Below are positions 8,685-17,447 of a stretch of DNA of 64,000 nucleotides, piece by piece (positions within the stretch are counted from its first letter, which is position 1; each line of letters begins with the position of its first letter). The stretch is from positions 620,001-684,000 of the forward strand of contig NZ_VMHN01000001.1 in the NCBI RefSeq assembly GCF_008795955.1, given 5' to 3'. The translations under genes and the position numbers were made by a program. Origin of the DNA: Marinobacter denitrificans (GTDB lineage Bacteria > Pseudomonadota > Gammaproteobacteria > Pseudomonadales > Oleiphilaceae). The notes beneath the pieces were generated by a model. It saw only the letters and a program-made list of their open reading frames with translations. It was not told the origin of the DNA and made no database searches.

Positions 8685-10120
8685 GCGACACAGCAGACCA
8701 TTCAGCCCATCACATCGATGTAAAGGAATTCCACCCGCGCGCCCGGGCGGCCATCCATAACCCGCAGATTCGCCAGAACTTCCGCAAGGCGATGGACGGG
8801 CTGATGAGCAAGCGCAAGTCGGCTTTTGAAGGCTGGGAGCTGGAAACCCTGCGGGATCTGGGCGCCAATATCCGCCTGCGGGCGCTGGCCAACCTGCCGG
8901 ACCTGCTGGAGCAGCTGGAACAGAAACTGACCGAAAACGGCATGACCGTGCACTGGGCCGCCGATGGCGACGAAGCCTGTGAGATTGTGCGAGACATCTG
9001 TGTAGCCCGGAATGCCAAGAGCGTGATCAAGGGCAAGTCCATGGTGTCCGAGGAAATGGAGCTGAACCATTACCTCGATGCACAGGGTATCGAAGCCCTC
9101 GAATCAGACCTGGGCGAATACATCGTTCAGCTTGCTGATGAAACGCCGTCTCACATCATTATGCCGGCGATTCACAAGAACACCGAAGAGATTTCCCAGC
9201 TGCTGCATGCCAAGACGGGCACTGACCTGTCCCACGATGTGGAGTACCTGACTGCCAACGCCCGTTTGCAGTTGCGTGAGAAGTTCATGAATGCGGATGT
9301 GGGTGTATCCGGGGTGAACTTCGCCGTTGCCGAAACCGGCACCCTGTGCCTGGTGGAGAACGAGGGCAACGGGCGCATGACCACCACCGTGCCGCCCTGC
9401 CATATTGCGGTGACCGGCATTGAAAAGGTGGTGCCCAACCTGGAAGACGTGACCGCGCTGCTGGCGCTGTTGACCCGATCCGCCACCGGCCAGCACATCA
9501 CCACCTACTTCAATATGATTTCCGGCCCCCGCAAGGCCGACGAGCTGGACGGCCCGGAAGAGGTGCACGTGGTACTGGTGGATAACGGCCGCTCCACCAT
9601 CTACCAGGACGACGAGCTGCTGGACACCCTGCGCTGCATCCGTTGCGGCGCCTGCATGAACCACTGCCCGGTCTATACCCGTGTGGGTGGCCATACCTAC
9701 GGTACCACCTACCCCGGCCCCATCGGCGCGATCCTGATGCCCCACATGGTAGGACTGGACGAAGGGCGGCACCTGCCCACGGCTTCCAGCCTTTGTGGCG
9801 CCTGTGGTGAAGTCTGCCCGGTGAAGATTCCCATCCCGGACCTGCTGGTGCGCCTGCGCCAGGAATCCGTAGACGGTGATACGGTGCACCCTGCGAAGGT
9901 TCGTGGCCATGGCGCCAAACGCGGCGCCGTGGAAGCCATGATCTGGAAAGGCTGGAGCTGGATGCATGCCCGCCCTGGCATCTACCGGATGGGCACCAGC
10001 ATGGGCGCCCGCTTCCGCAAACTGCAGCCCGGCAAGTTCGGTGGCTGGACGCAATACCGCACGGCTCCGAAACTGGCGGCCAAAACCCTGCACCAACGTA
10101 TGAAGGAGCGCAGCCAGTGA
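8681..10120 (+). CDS. lutB: L-lactate utilisation protein LutB (LldF), Fe-S subunit
   Basis: The 479-residue protein combines an LUD domain (about residues 60-300) with two [4Fe-4S] ferredoxin motifs, CIRCGACMNHCPVY near residue 320 and CGACGEVCPVKIP near 370, and a C-terminal DUF3390-type tail. It is the central electron-transfer subunit of the LutABC lactate oxidase. Start and stop codons overlap those of lutA (ATGA) and lutC (GTGA), so the three subunits are translated in a coupled series. Confidence 0.93.
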   Translation: MSDTADHSAHHIDVKEFHPRARAAIHNPQIRQNFRKAMDGLMSKRKSAFEGWELETLRDLGANIRLRALANLPDLLEQLEQKLTENGMTVHWAADGDEACEIVRDICVARNAKSVIKGKSMVSEEMELNHYLDAQGIEALESDLGEYIVQLADETPSHIIMPAIHKNTEEISQLLHAKTGTDLSHDVEYLTANARLQLREKFMNADVGVSGVNFAVAETGTLCLVENEGNGRMTTTVPPCHIAVTGIEKVVPNLEDVTALLALLTRSATGQHITTYFNMISGPRKADELDGPEEVHVVLVDNGRSTIYQDDELLDTLRCIRCGACMNHCPVYTRVGGHTYGTTYPGPIGAILMPHMVGLDEGRHLPTASSLCGACGEVCPVKIPIPDLLVRLRQESVDGDTVHPAKVRGHGAKRGAVEAMIWKGWSWMHARPGIYRMGTSMGARFRKLQPGKFGGWTQYRTAPKLAAKTLHQRMKERSQ

Positions 10121-10776
10121 GTTCCCGTGACGCTATCCTGCAACGCCTGCGCCACCGCACCGGTGGCGAGCTGACCGCTCCGGAATGTGATTTTTCGGTG
10201 CTTGACCGGCCCGAGTGGTCCACCGCTGAAAAGCTGGACATGTTCGAGCAGACCATCGAATCCGTCCATGGCGAAGTGCACCGCACCACTGAGGCCGGCT
10301 GGATTGATCGGCTCGCTGAAATCCTGCAAACACGGGGCGCCCAGACACTGCTGATTGCAAAGGATCACGAGATCGGCAAAGCACTTCAGAGTGCTACGAA
10401 AGGCCGTGAAGACCTGCCGCACCTGCTTATCTACGACGAGCCGGTGGAAAGCTGGCAGGAAACCCTGTTCAGTGAAGTGGACGCGGGCATTACCTCCACC
10501 CGTGGTGGCATTGCCGAAACCGGCTCGCTGATCCTGTGGCCGACGGTGGACGAACCGCGGCTGATGAGCCTGGTGCCACCCATCCATATTGCGGTACTGA
10601 AAGCCAGCGAGCTTTACACCACCTTCCATCAGGCCATGCAATCCCAGAACTGGGCTACTGGCATGCCAACCAATGCGCTGTTAATCTCCGGGCCATCGAA
10701 AACCGCCGATATCGAGCAAACCCTTGCTTACGGTGTCCACGGCCCCAGGGAACTGATCGTACTGGTTATTGAATGA
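10117..10776 (+). CDS. lutC: L-lactate utilisation protein LutC (LldG)
   Basis: The 219-residue LUD-domain protein is the third LutABC subunit. The pattern DAGITSTRGGIAETGSLI and a C-terminal GPSKTADIEQTLAYGVHGP stretch are typical of LutC/LldG. The start is a GTG that overlaps the lutB stop. The stop overlaps the ATG of the downstream EamA-type permease, so that gene belongs to the same transcript. Confidence 0.92.
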   Translation: MSSRDAILQRLRHRTGGELTAPECDFSVLDRPEWSTAEKLDMFEQTIESVHGEVHRTTEAGWIDRLAEILQTRGAQTLLIAKDHEIGKALQSATKGREDLPHLLIYDEPVESWQETLFSEVDAGITSTRGGIAETGSLILWPTVDEPRLMSLVPPIHIAVLKASELYTTFHQAMQSQNWATGMPTNALLISGPSKTADIEQTLAYGVHGPRELIVLVIE

Positions 10777-11693
10777 TCCGAGGCGCATTACTGATCGCCC
10801 TGGCCGCCCTGCTCTGGGCGACCACGGGCGTTGTCGCAAAATTTCTGTTTACCGGCACCGAACTGCAGGCGGTCACCCTTGGCTTTCTGCGCCTGGCGGT
10901 GGCCCTGCCGTTTTTCTTTGTGCTGATGCGCCGGGAACAGCGAGCGCTGGCCCATCGCTCCACGCCCTTACCGACGTTTACCCGCAGATCACTGATGCCG
11001 CTGGTTGCCCTGGGGTTCTTCCAGGCCGTTTACCAGGGCAGTTATCTGCTGGCCGTGGACATGACCGGCGCCGGTATCGCCACACTCATTGCGTTGTGTC
11101 TGTCGCCCGTGCTGGTGGCTATCCTGGCAGCGCCGCTGCTGGGCGAAAAACCCGGGCTGATCACCATGCTGGCTCTGGCCGCGGCCATTGCCGGCACCGC
11201 CATGCTGGTGATCAGTGATATGGACAGCGCCGGCAGGCTTCGTCTGGGAGGCATCCTGGTGGCGGTGCTGGCGGCTTTTGTGTACGCCGGTTTCACCCTG
11301 ACGAGCCGCCATACCTCCACGGGCACGCCGGTTTTCACTACGGCGTTTATCTGCTTCTTTACAGCGGCACTCATCCTTTTACCCGTAGTGGCGGCCAGCG
11401 GCGGGTTTGAAGGGTTGGAAAGCCTGGGGCCGGCCCAATGGCTGATGGTGGCTTATATCGGCATTGTGCCGACCTGCCTGGGGTATGTGAGCTTCTTCAC
11501 TGGCATGAAGACAACGCCAGCGACGCTGTCCAGCATTATCGTGACACTGGAGCCGTTGTTCGTGGCGTTGCTGGCGTGGGTGTTTTTGGGTGAGGTACTG
11601 GGTGTGATCGGAATTACCGGTGCACTGATCCTGACTGCGGCGGTGATCGTCGCGTCTAAAAGCAGTGCCGGGAAACGGCCCGACACTGCCTGA
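10773..11693 (+). CDS. EamA/DMT-superfamily permease in the lut operon
   Basis: The 306-residue inner-membrane protein has about ten transmembrane segments in two EamA repeats (about residues 1-135 and 150-295). Family members export metabolites or amino acids, sometimes drugs. The ATG overlaps the lutC stop by four bases, which ties its expression to lactate oxidation. A role in moving lactate, pyruvate or a related compound is possible, but the sequence does not show the substrate. No classical lactate permease (LldP/LctP) is nearby. Confidence 0.88.
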   Translation: MIRGALLIALAALLWATTGVVAKFLFTGTELQAVTLGFLRLAVALPFFFVLMRREQRALAHRSTPLPTFTRRSLMPLVALGFFQAVYQGSYLLAVDMTGAGIATLIALCLSPVLVAILAAPLLGEKPGLITMLALAAAIAGTAMLVISDMDSAGRLRLGGILVAVLAAFVYAGFTLTSRHTSTGTPVFTTAFICFFTAALILLPVVAASGGFEGLESLGPAQWLMVAYIGIVPTCLGYVSFFTGMKTTPATLSSIIVTLEPLFVALLAWVFLGEVLGVIGITGALILTAAVIVASKSSAGKRPDTA

Positions 11694-11699
11694 TCCGGT

Positions 11700-12257
11700 T
11701 TACGCTTCCTCTGCATCCCGGCGCTGTTTTTCCATCATGTTCGGCTGCAGGATTTCGATCCAGTAGCCATCCGGGTCCTTGATGAATGCGAGGCCTTTCA
11801 TCTTGCCGTCATCGGGCTTTTTGACGAACTCCACTCCCAGCTTTTCAAAGCGGTCGCAGGCACTGTAGACATCCGGCACGGCAACGCCGATGTGCCCGAA
11901 GCCCTGGGGCTCGTCGTTACCATTGTGGTAGGTGAAGTCGTCGTCGTTCTCGGTACCCCAGTTATGGGTAAGTTCCAGCATGGCTTCACGGCCGAAAATG
12001 TAGGTGGTGCGGTGGCCGTCGTCGTGGGGGACCATGTTGGCGTGGCGGTCATCAAGGTAGGCCATGAAGTAAAGCGTGAACTTCATTTCCGGGAAGTCGA
12101 GTTTTCTGACAAGGCGCATGCCCATTACCCGGGTGTAGAAGTCCATGGAGCGCTCGGGGTCTTTGATGCGCAGCATGGTCTGGTTGAAGACGTAGCCTTC
12201 GGTTTCGGGCACTGATGCTTCGTGCAGGCCTGGGGCTTGTTCGAAGTGCTTGGGCAT
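11700..12257 (-). CDS. gloA: Lactoylglutathione lyase (glyoxalase I)
   Basis: The 185-residue glyoxalase I converts the methylglyoxal-glutathione hemithioacetal to S-lactoylglutathione. Metal ligands are recognisable: Gln in FNQTMLRI (near residue 26), Glu in [10 protein letters not shown] (near 93), His in [11 protein letters not shown] (near 120) and Glu in GYWIEILQP (near 166). The length and the insert around [14 protein letters not shown] are those of the long zinc-type enzyme of eukaryotes and Pseudomonas GloA3, not the short nickel-type of E. coli. It lies tail-to-tail with the lut operon, with seven bases between the two stops. Confidence 0.93.
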   Translation of the reverse strand: MPKHFEQAPGLHEASVPETEGYVFNQTMLRIKDPERSMDFYTRVMGMRLVRKLDFPEMKFTLYFMAYLDDRHANMVPHDDGHRTTYIFGREAMLELTHNWGTENDDDFTYHNGNDEPQGFGHIGVAVPDVYSACDRFEKLGVEFVKKPDDGKMKGLAFIKDPDGYWIEILQPNMMEKQRRDAEEA

Positions 12258-12331
12258 GGGGGGCTCCCTTTTTTATGCGTTCAGGACTCAACTTATATAC
12301 TTGCGTGCGTTACGGGGGGATTTCAAGGGCC

Positions 12332-12371
12332 AAAAAAAAGACCCCACAGTCAGAGACACAAACCTGTGGGG
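12332..12371 (-). terminator. Intrinsic terminator downstream of alkB
   Basis: The stem CCCCACAG (12342-12349) pairs with CTGTGGGG (12364-12371); reading the minus strand, it is followed by a run of eight uridines (12339-12332). It sits about 205 bases after the alkB stop, beyond the structured repeat, so the alkB transcript probably includes that repeat in its 3' end. Confidence 0.8.
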
Positions 12372-12430
12372 CCTTGAAACTTGTTTGATTGCCTGCTTTT
12401 GACTGCTTGCCTTGGGGGCTGGTCCAAGCC

Positions 12431-12517
12431 GCTCCCCCCTCCCAGACACGCCGTGAACCCATCCATGGGGGCTTGAGCGCAGCATCCCTGCTGCGCACAG
12501 TCTGGGAGGGGGAGAGC
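12431..12517 (+). repeat. Three-way-junction element, copy 3 (single)
   Basis: The outer stem pairs 12431-12447 with 12500-12517, with one extra base on the right arm; GGTCC at 12421 and GGACC at 12523 extend it. The core is identical to copy 1: hairpin 1 at 12458-12469 and hairpin 2 at 12477-12496. It lies between the alkB stop and the alkB terminator. In the alkB transcript (minus strand) both loops read ANGGAY. Confidence 0.8.
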
Positions 12518-12576
12518 CGCTCGGACCGATTCTTACTCTTCAGGTAACGCCTCTATGGTTGTTCACCGACTCTTCT

Positions 12577-13713
12577 TTACACCAACTGGTGTTCTTCGCC
12601 CTCGTAATACGCCTCTACCCTCGGATTCATCACCTTCTTCCACAGTGGCGGAATCATTGCCAGGACAACCATGGCGGCGTAACCGGCCGGGAGCTGCGGC
12701 GCTATCTCGTGGTGGCGTAGCACCTGGTAGCGGCGTTTGGCCCAGGCGTGGTGGTCGCTGTGGCGCTGGAGGTGGAACAGGAACACGTTGGTGAGGAAAT
12801 AGTTGGAGTTCCAGCTGTGTTCCGGGCCGGTGCGTTCGTAGCGGCCGTTTTCGAGTTTGCGGCGGTGGAGGCCGTAGTGTTCCAGGTAGTTGACGATTTC
12901 CAGCAGGTTCAGGGCGATGAAGCTCTGGCCCAGGAAAAACGCGGCGCCGAGCCAGCCGAAGGCGATGGTGAAGGCGGCCAGTGCCAGGGCGCTGATGCTG
13001 TACCACCAGATGAGTTCGTTGCTCCAGCTGAAGGCTTTATGGCCTTTCTTTTCCAGGCGCTTGGCTTCCAGTTTCCAGGCGTTCATGAAGTTGCGGGCGT
13101 AGGCCTGGGGCAGGAAGTTGTACAAAGACTGGTTGTAGCGCGAGGACGAAGCGTCTTCAGGGGTGGAGACGTGTACGTGGTGACCGCGGAGGTGCTCCAC
13201 CTTGAAACCTGCATAGCAGACCAGTGACAACAGGAAGCCCCCGGCCCAGGTTTCGAGTTTGTCGTCTTTGTGGATGAGCTCGTGAGCGACGTTAATGCCC
13301 AGGCCACCCACAATACCCACGGAGAAGATCCAGCCAATGCCACCGGCCACATTGAAGGCGCCGGAGGCCAGTACGAACATGCTCCATACCAGCAGCACCG
13401 CAAAGGCGGCAACCCAGCCCAGGGTAATGAACTTGTAGAACACTTCAGAGTTCATGCGGGGCGTATCCACTTCCTCGTCCGGGTTCAGGGCGTCTTTGCC
13501 CAGCAGCAGGTCGAGGATGGGGATGATGCCGAACACCACCACGGGAACGCCCCAGGCGAACAGGTTTACCCATCCGGTAGCGTGCCCGGCCGCCAACAAT
13601 AGCGGCGGCAGTGCCAGCGGCACCATGGCAATCAGGTAACTGTATTTCTTGAGCGTCAGCAGCACCTTCCGGCGTGCGGATTCGGTGCCCAGGGTCAATG
13701 GCTTGGTACTCAC
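12577..13713 (-). CDS. alkB: Alkane 1-monooxygenase AlkB
   Basis: The roughly 378-residue integral-membrane non-haem di-iron enzyme hydroxylates the terminal carbon of medium-chain alkanes. It needs rubredoxin and rubredoxin reductase, which are not in this window. All histidine boxes are present: HELIHK, EHLRGHHVHVSTPEDASSSR, NYLEHYGLHR (the AlkB-type HYG box) and LQRHSDHHA, with about six hydrophobic segments. Two in-frame GTG starts exist; the one at 13713 has TGAGGTGA just upstream and is preferred over 13722. A sigma-70-like promoter with a palindrome over its -10 lies upstream. The gene seems to be a single transcription unit. Confidence 0.95.
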   Translation of the reverse strand: MSTKPLTLGTESARRKVLLTLKKYSYLIAMVPLALPPLLLAAGHATGWVNLFAWGVPVVVFGIIPILDLLLGKDALNPDEEVDTPRMNSEVFYKFITLGWVAAFAVLLVWSMFVLASGAFNVAGGIGWIFSVGIVGGLGINVAHELIHKDDKLETWAGGFLLSLVCYAGFKVEHLRGHHVHVSTPEDASSSRYNQSLYNFLPQAYARNFMNAWKLEAKRLEKKGHKAFSWSNELIWWYSISALALAAFTIAFGWLGAAFFLGQSFIALNLLEIVNYLEHYGLHRRKLENGRYERTGPEHSWNSNYFLTNVFLFHLQRHSDHHAWAKRRYQVLRHHEIAPQLPAGYAAMVVLAMIPPLWKKVMNPRVEAYYEGEEHQLV

Positions 13714-13770
13714 GGGTCTCACCTCATTGGCTGTTGCATTGGATCTTGGTGATCGCTTCTTGTTGACTGC

Positions 13771-13800
13771 ATTATTGTCCTACAATATGACAGTCGTCAA
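13771..13800 (-). promoter_or_regulatory. Candidate alkB promoter with overlapping GntR-type palindrome
   Basis: On the minus strand TTGACG (13800-13795) and AATAAT (13776-13771) are separated by 18 bases, a fair sigma-70 promoter about 60 bases before the alkB start. The palindrome TATTGT-N3-ACAATA (13773-13787) covers the -10 and spacer. It fits the TNGTNNNACNA pattern of FCD/GntR operators, and some alkB genes in oil-degrading bacteria have GntR regulators. This is inferred from sequence only. Confidence 0.5.
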
Positions 13801-13881
13801 GCAACAAGTACCATTTTTTGATCAATGTCAGCTTTCGCCGGCGTTAACTGCCTGACAACTCGCAGTAAATCCGGCGATTCT

Positions 13882-15249
13882 TCAGGTGATAAAGTTTTCC
13901 CGTTTGAGTCCGTACTTCTGCATTTTTTCATTGAGGGTGCGTCGCGGCAGGTCCAGCACCTCCATGACCATTTTTATGCTGCCCTGGTGATGGCTGAGCT
14001 CCGCACTGATCAGGGCTTTTTCAACCTGTTCCAGGCGATCGCTGAGGGACCCTTCCCCTGAAAACACCGTGGAGCGGTTGCTCTGGCCAAGTTGCAGCAG
14101 GTCAGATACCGAAATGCCATTGAAATTGCGGGTCAGCAGGTAGCGTTCGGCAGTATGCTTGAGCTCGCGGACATTACCCGGCCAGTGGTGCAGCTCCAGC
14201 GCCAGCACGTCCTCGTAGTTAAGGGCCGGCACTTCCAACTGGTTTTTCTTACCGGCCTCTCGCAGGAAGTGCCCAAACAGCGCAGGCACATCATCAATAC
14301 GGTCACGCAACGCGGGCAGATAAATGTCGGCGACCATCAGGCGGTAATACAGGTCTTCCCGGAAATATCCCTCCCTGGCGGCCTCTCGCAGGTCTTCCTT
14401 GGTGGCCGAAATAATGCGCACATTGATGGGAATGGGCGCGTGGGAGCCAACCCTTACCACTTCCCGTTCCTGCAGTACCCTCAGCAACTTGATCTGGAAC
14501 GACATGGGCATGCTTTCAATTTCATCGAGAAACAGCGTGCCCTCGTGGGCCGCCTCGAAATAGCCAATGCGACGTTTCTGCGCGCCGGTGAACGCCCCCG
14601 CCTCATGGCCGAACAGCTCACTTTCCAGCAGGCTTTCCGGTATTGCCCCCACATTGATGGCGATAAACGGCTGGTCCCGGCGGATGCTCAGGGCGTGAAG
14701 GCTGCGGGCAACCAGCTCTTTGCCGGTGCCCGTTTCCCCGGATATAACAACATCCGCATTGACCCTGGCCAACGCCTGTACGTGTTGCCTGAGGGTTTGT
14801 GCAGGCACCGATTCACCAATGAGTACTGAAGCCAGCCACTCATCTTCCCTGTCCGTCGCTTGCTGGGGCTGGGTAGCGAGGGTGACCTGGCGTTGCTGGC
14901 ACGCGCGTTTGATCAGTTCGACCAGGCGGTCCTGCTTGTAGGGTTTCTCGATAAAATCATAGGCGCCCAGTTTCATGGCTTCCACGGCCTGGGCAATGCC
15001 GCCGTGCCCGGTAATCAGGATTACCGGAATGGTCGGATCAATCGCCTGCAGCAGGCTCATACCGTCCATACCGGGCATGCGGATATCACTGACGACAACG
15101 CCGCGGAAGTCGCTGGTGAGCATAGGCAAGGCATCGCGGGCGTCACTGAACGTGGTGACGTCGAGGTCCGCCAGCGTCAGCAGCTGTTCCAGTGACTCCA
15201 GCACGGTGGGTTCATCGTCAATCACCACGGCGTGGGTTATGTCTTTCAT
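13882..15249 (-). CDS. dctD: DctD-type sigma-54-dependent response regulator
   Basis: The 455-residue NtrC-family activator has a receiver domain (about 1-125, phospho-acceptor Asp55 in VVVSDIRMPGMDG), a central AAA+ domain (about 150-380) with Walker A GETGTGKE and the sigma-54 contact motif GAFTGA, and a C-terminal Fis-type helix-turn-helix. The ATG at 15249 overlaps the stop of the sensor kinase gene; the longer frame upstream lies inside that gene. DctD proteins turn on sigma-54 promoters for transporter genes, and such a promoter with matching upstream sites is found in front of the TAXI operon at about 21.0-21.1 kb. Confidence 0.9.
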   Translation of the reverse strand: MKDITHAVVIDDEPTVLESLEQLLTLADLDVTTFSDARDALPMLTSDFRGVVVSDIRMPGMDGMSLLQAIDPTIPVILITGHGGIAQAVEAMKLGAYDFIEKPYKQDRLVELIKRACQQRQVTLATQPQQATDREDEWLASVLIGESVPAQTLRQHVQALARVNADVVISGETGTGKELVARSLHALSIRRDQPFIAINVGAIPESLLESELFGHEAGAFTGAQKRRIGYFEAAHEGTLFLDEIESMPMSFQIKLLRVLQEREVVRVGSHAPIPINVRIISATKEDLREAAREGYFREDLYYRLMVADIYLPALRDRIDDVPALFGHFLREAGKKNQLEVPALNYEDVLALELHHWPGNVRELKHTAERYLLTRNFNGISVSDLLQLGQSNRSTVFSGEGSLSDRLEQVEKALISAELSHHQGSIKMVMEVLDLPRRTLNEKMQKYGLKRENFIT

Positions 15250-17417
15250 GGGTGATTCTCCCTTTTTTCGGCACTGGCGATTGGCAGGATCAGTGAGAAA
15301 CACGTGCCTTTGCCAGGACGGGTGCTGACGGTTAATTCCGCCCCTATGTCACAGGCCAGGCTGTAGCTGATCGCCAATCCCAGTCCAAGTCCTTTTCCCA
15401 TCGGTTTTGTGGTGAAAAAAGGTTCGAAAACGTGGCTCAACTGTTCACCGGTCATACCGGGCCCATTGTCTTCAATACTCAGCGAGACTTTGCCGGGGGA
15501 TGCCTCCCGCTCGGTCAGTCGGATATCGATGCAGGCATCCGCCTGGCCCGCCAGCGCGTCTACGGCGTTGGTGAGAAGATTGACGACGATTTGCTCAAGA
15601 ACCATTGCGTTGGCCCGCACCTGATAGTCGCGCGGCACTGAAAGGCGACATTCAACCTGTTCGCTTTCAAGCCTGGGTGCCAATAACTCCAGAGCATAGT
15701 TGACGGGAGCCTTGAGCGAGACATAGGCGCTGCCGGTATTGCGTTTGCCGGAGAATATCCGGAGCTGGCGTGAGAGTTTCGAGAGGCGTGCCACCAGGCC
15801 CTCGATCTTGAGGAAATTCTCGTTAACCGCTTCGATTTTGTTGCGGGCCAACAGCATCTGGCTGGTGGCCACGAAATTCGACAAAGCGGTGATCGGCTGG
15901 TTGATTTCATGGGCAATGGCCGCCGACATCCGGCCCAGCGCCGCCAGTTTCTGGTTCTGCGCCAATTCGGCCTGCGCTTCTTCCAGATCCTGCGTACGTT
16001 CCTGGACCCGTCGCTCCAGAACTTTATTGGCCTCCTGCAGTGCCTGCTGGGCCGCCGTCAGTTCCGTTACGTCCTGAACCGTGAGGATAAACTCATTGCG
16101 CTCCCCCACGCGGATGGGGTTCAGCGTGTACAGCACCGGAAAGCGGTTGCCATCGGAACTGATACCCTCAGCCCGCCAGGAGCCATTCCCGGCTTCTTCC
16201 GGGTGCCATGGCTGAATCAGTTCGGAGGGGTCATGGAAAGTATCGTCGCTGCCCAGCCTGAACAGGTTTCGTGCGCGCTCGTTCAGAAACAGGGGCGTGA
16301 ACCTGTCGTCCAGGTTGAGCAGGCCCACGTCGGTATTCTGGATGATGGCGCGCTGGTGTGATTCCCGTTCGGCAGTCAGGCGGGCCAGTGCATTCTGCGC
16401 ATGGGTACGGCGGCGGCGCTCACGATAGAAGAGGCTGCCGACTGCGAAGCCCGCGTAGAGCAGCACAATCATGCTCTGCTTCCACTGCACCTGGGTTCTT
16501 ACCTCGGCCAGTGGCATCCGGTGGTGCATCTGCCATGGATAGTCCGGTATGGCCGATCCGAATACCAACTCCGGCCCCTCAGCATCCAGGTCCAATGTGG
16601 ACCAGTCATCCGATTGCCATTCGGTGACTCGCGCCAGGGGGGTGACAGGGCTGCTGCCGTATTGTCGTGTTTCAGCCAGTTCGGACTTCACCCCGTCCGA
16701 GAGCGGCTGCAGCGTGGTGTAATGCCACTTGGCACTCGACGCAAGGAATATGATTCCTCGCTTGTCGGTGACCCACACCGAGTCACCGGAGGCCTTCCAG
16801 CTCTGCTCCAGCTTTTGCAGGTCAATCTTCACCACGATAACGCCCAGTGTAGTATCCGCCTCGGAATAGACCGGCGCCGATAGAAACAGCCCCGGAATGC
16901 CCGATGTGGCCCCGACAGCAAAATAGAAACCGGGGGTGCCACCCAGCGCGTCCCGAAAGTACGGGCGGTACCCGTAGTTCATGCCTACAAAACTGTCTTC
17001 GGTGCCATAGTTGCTGGAGTAGTGGGTTGTGCCATCCGGCGCCATCAGGAAGATTTCATCGGACCCCGCTTTGCGATTGATCTGTTCCAGTAGCCGGGAG
17101 GTCGAGACACCGTCAGACGATGCGCTGTCACTCTCGAGGCCACCCTCAAGGTCACCCAGGCTGTTGACGATACGAGGGTCGGAGGCCAGAACCCGGGGCA
17201 GGTAAAGGTGGCGGTCTATGGTGGCCAGCAGCGACGTCTTATAGGCGCCCAACCGTTGCAGCGAGTCGGCCTTGGCCTGGTTGATTTCATAGCGCATCAG
17301 CCATGGATGGGTAAAAACGAGGGCCAGAACCAATAAAAAGAAACCGACAGACAACCAGAACGGCAAGGACCGAAAGGAAGGGTAATAACGGCGCAGCGGC
17401 TGATTGTCTGAAGGCAT
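15246..17417 (-). CDS. dctB: DctB-type sensor histidine kinase
   Basis: The 723-residue membrane kinase has an N-terminal transmembrane helix (about 17-37), a large periplasmic double-Cache sensor region, a second transmembrane helix near residue 310, a PAS domain, a coiled coil (about 460-490) and a HisKA/HATPase core. The phospho-acceptor box is AIAHEINQPITALSN; N, G1 and G2 boxes read NLLTNAVDA, EDNGPGM and GKGLGLGLAIS. It would sense a periplasmic ligand and phosphorylate the DctD-type regulator encoded next. The gene starts 30 bases after the TRAP permease stop, so it may be the distal part of the transporter operon. The ligand is unknown. Confidence 0.9.
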   Translation of the reverse strand: MPSDNQPLRRYYPSFRSLPFWLSVGFFLLVLALVFTHPWLMRYEINQAKADSLQRLGAYKTSLLATIDRHLYLPRVLASDPRIVNSLGDLEGGLESDSASSDGVSTSRLLEQINRKAGSDEIFLMAPDGTTHYSSNYGTEDSFVGMNYGYRPYFRDALGGTPGFYFAVGATSGIPGLFLSAPVYSEADTTLGVIVVKIDLQKLEQSWKASGDSVWVTDKRGIIFLASSAKWHYTTLQPLSDGVKSELAETRQYGSSPVTPLARVTEWQSDDWSTLDLDAEGPELVFGSAIPDYPWQMHHRMPLAEVRTQVQWKQSMIVLLYAGFAVGSLFYRERRRRTHAQNALARLTAERESHQRAIIQNTDVGLLNLDDRFTPLFLNERARNLFRLGSDDTFHDPSELIQPWHPEEAGNGSWRAEGISSDGNRFPVLYTLNPIRVGERNEFILTVQDVTELTAAQQALQEANKVLERRVQERTQDLEEAQAELAQNQKLAALGRMSAAIAHEINQPITALSNFVATSQMLLARNKIEAVNENFLKIEGLVARLSKLSRQLRIFSGKRNTGSAYVSLKAPVNYALELLAPRLESEQVECRLSVPRDYQVRANAMVLEQIVVNLLTNAVDALAGQADACIDIRLTEREASPGKVSLSIEDNGPGMTGEQLSHVFEPFFTTKPMGKGLGLGLAISYSLACDIGAELTVSTRPGKGTCFSLILPIASAEKRENHP

Positions 17418-17447
17418 AATATTATTGTTCTTGATGTGGCGGACTGA

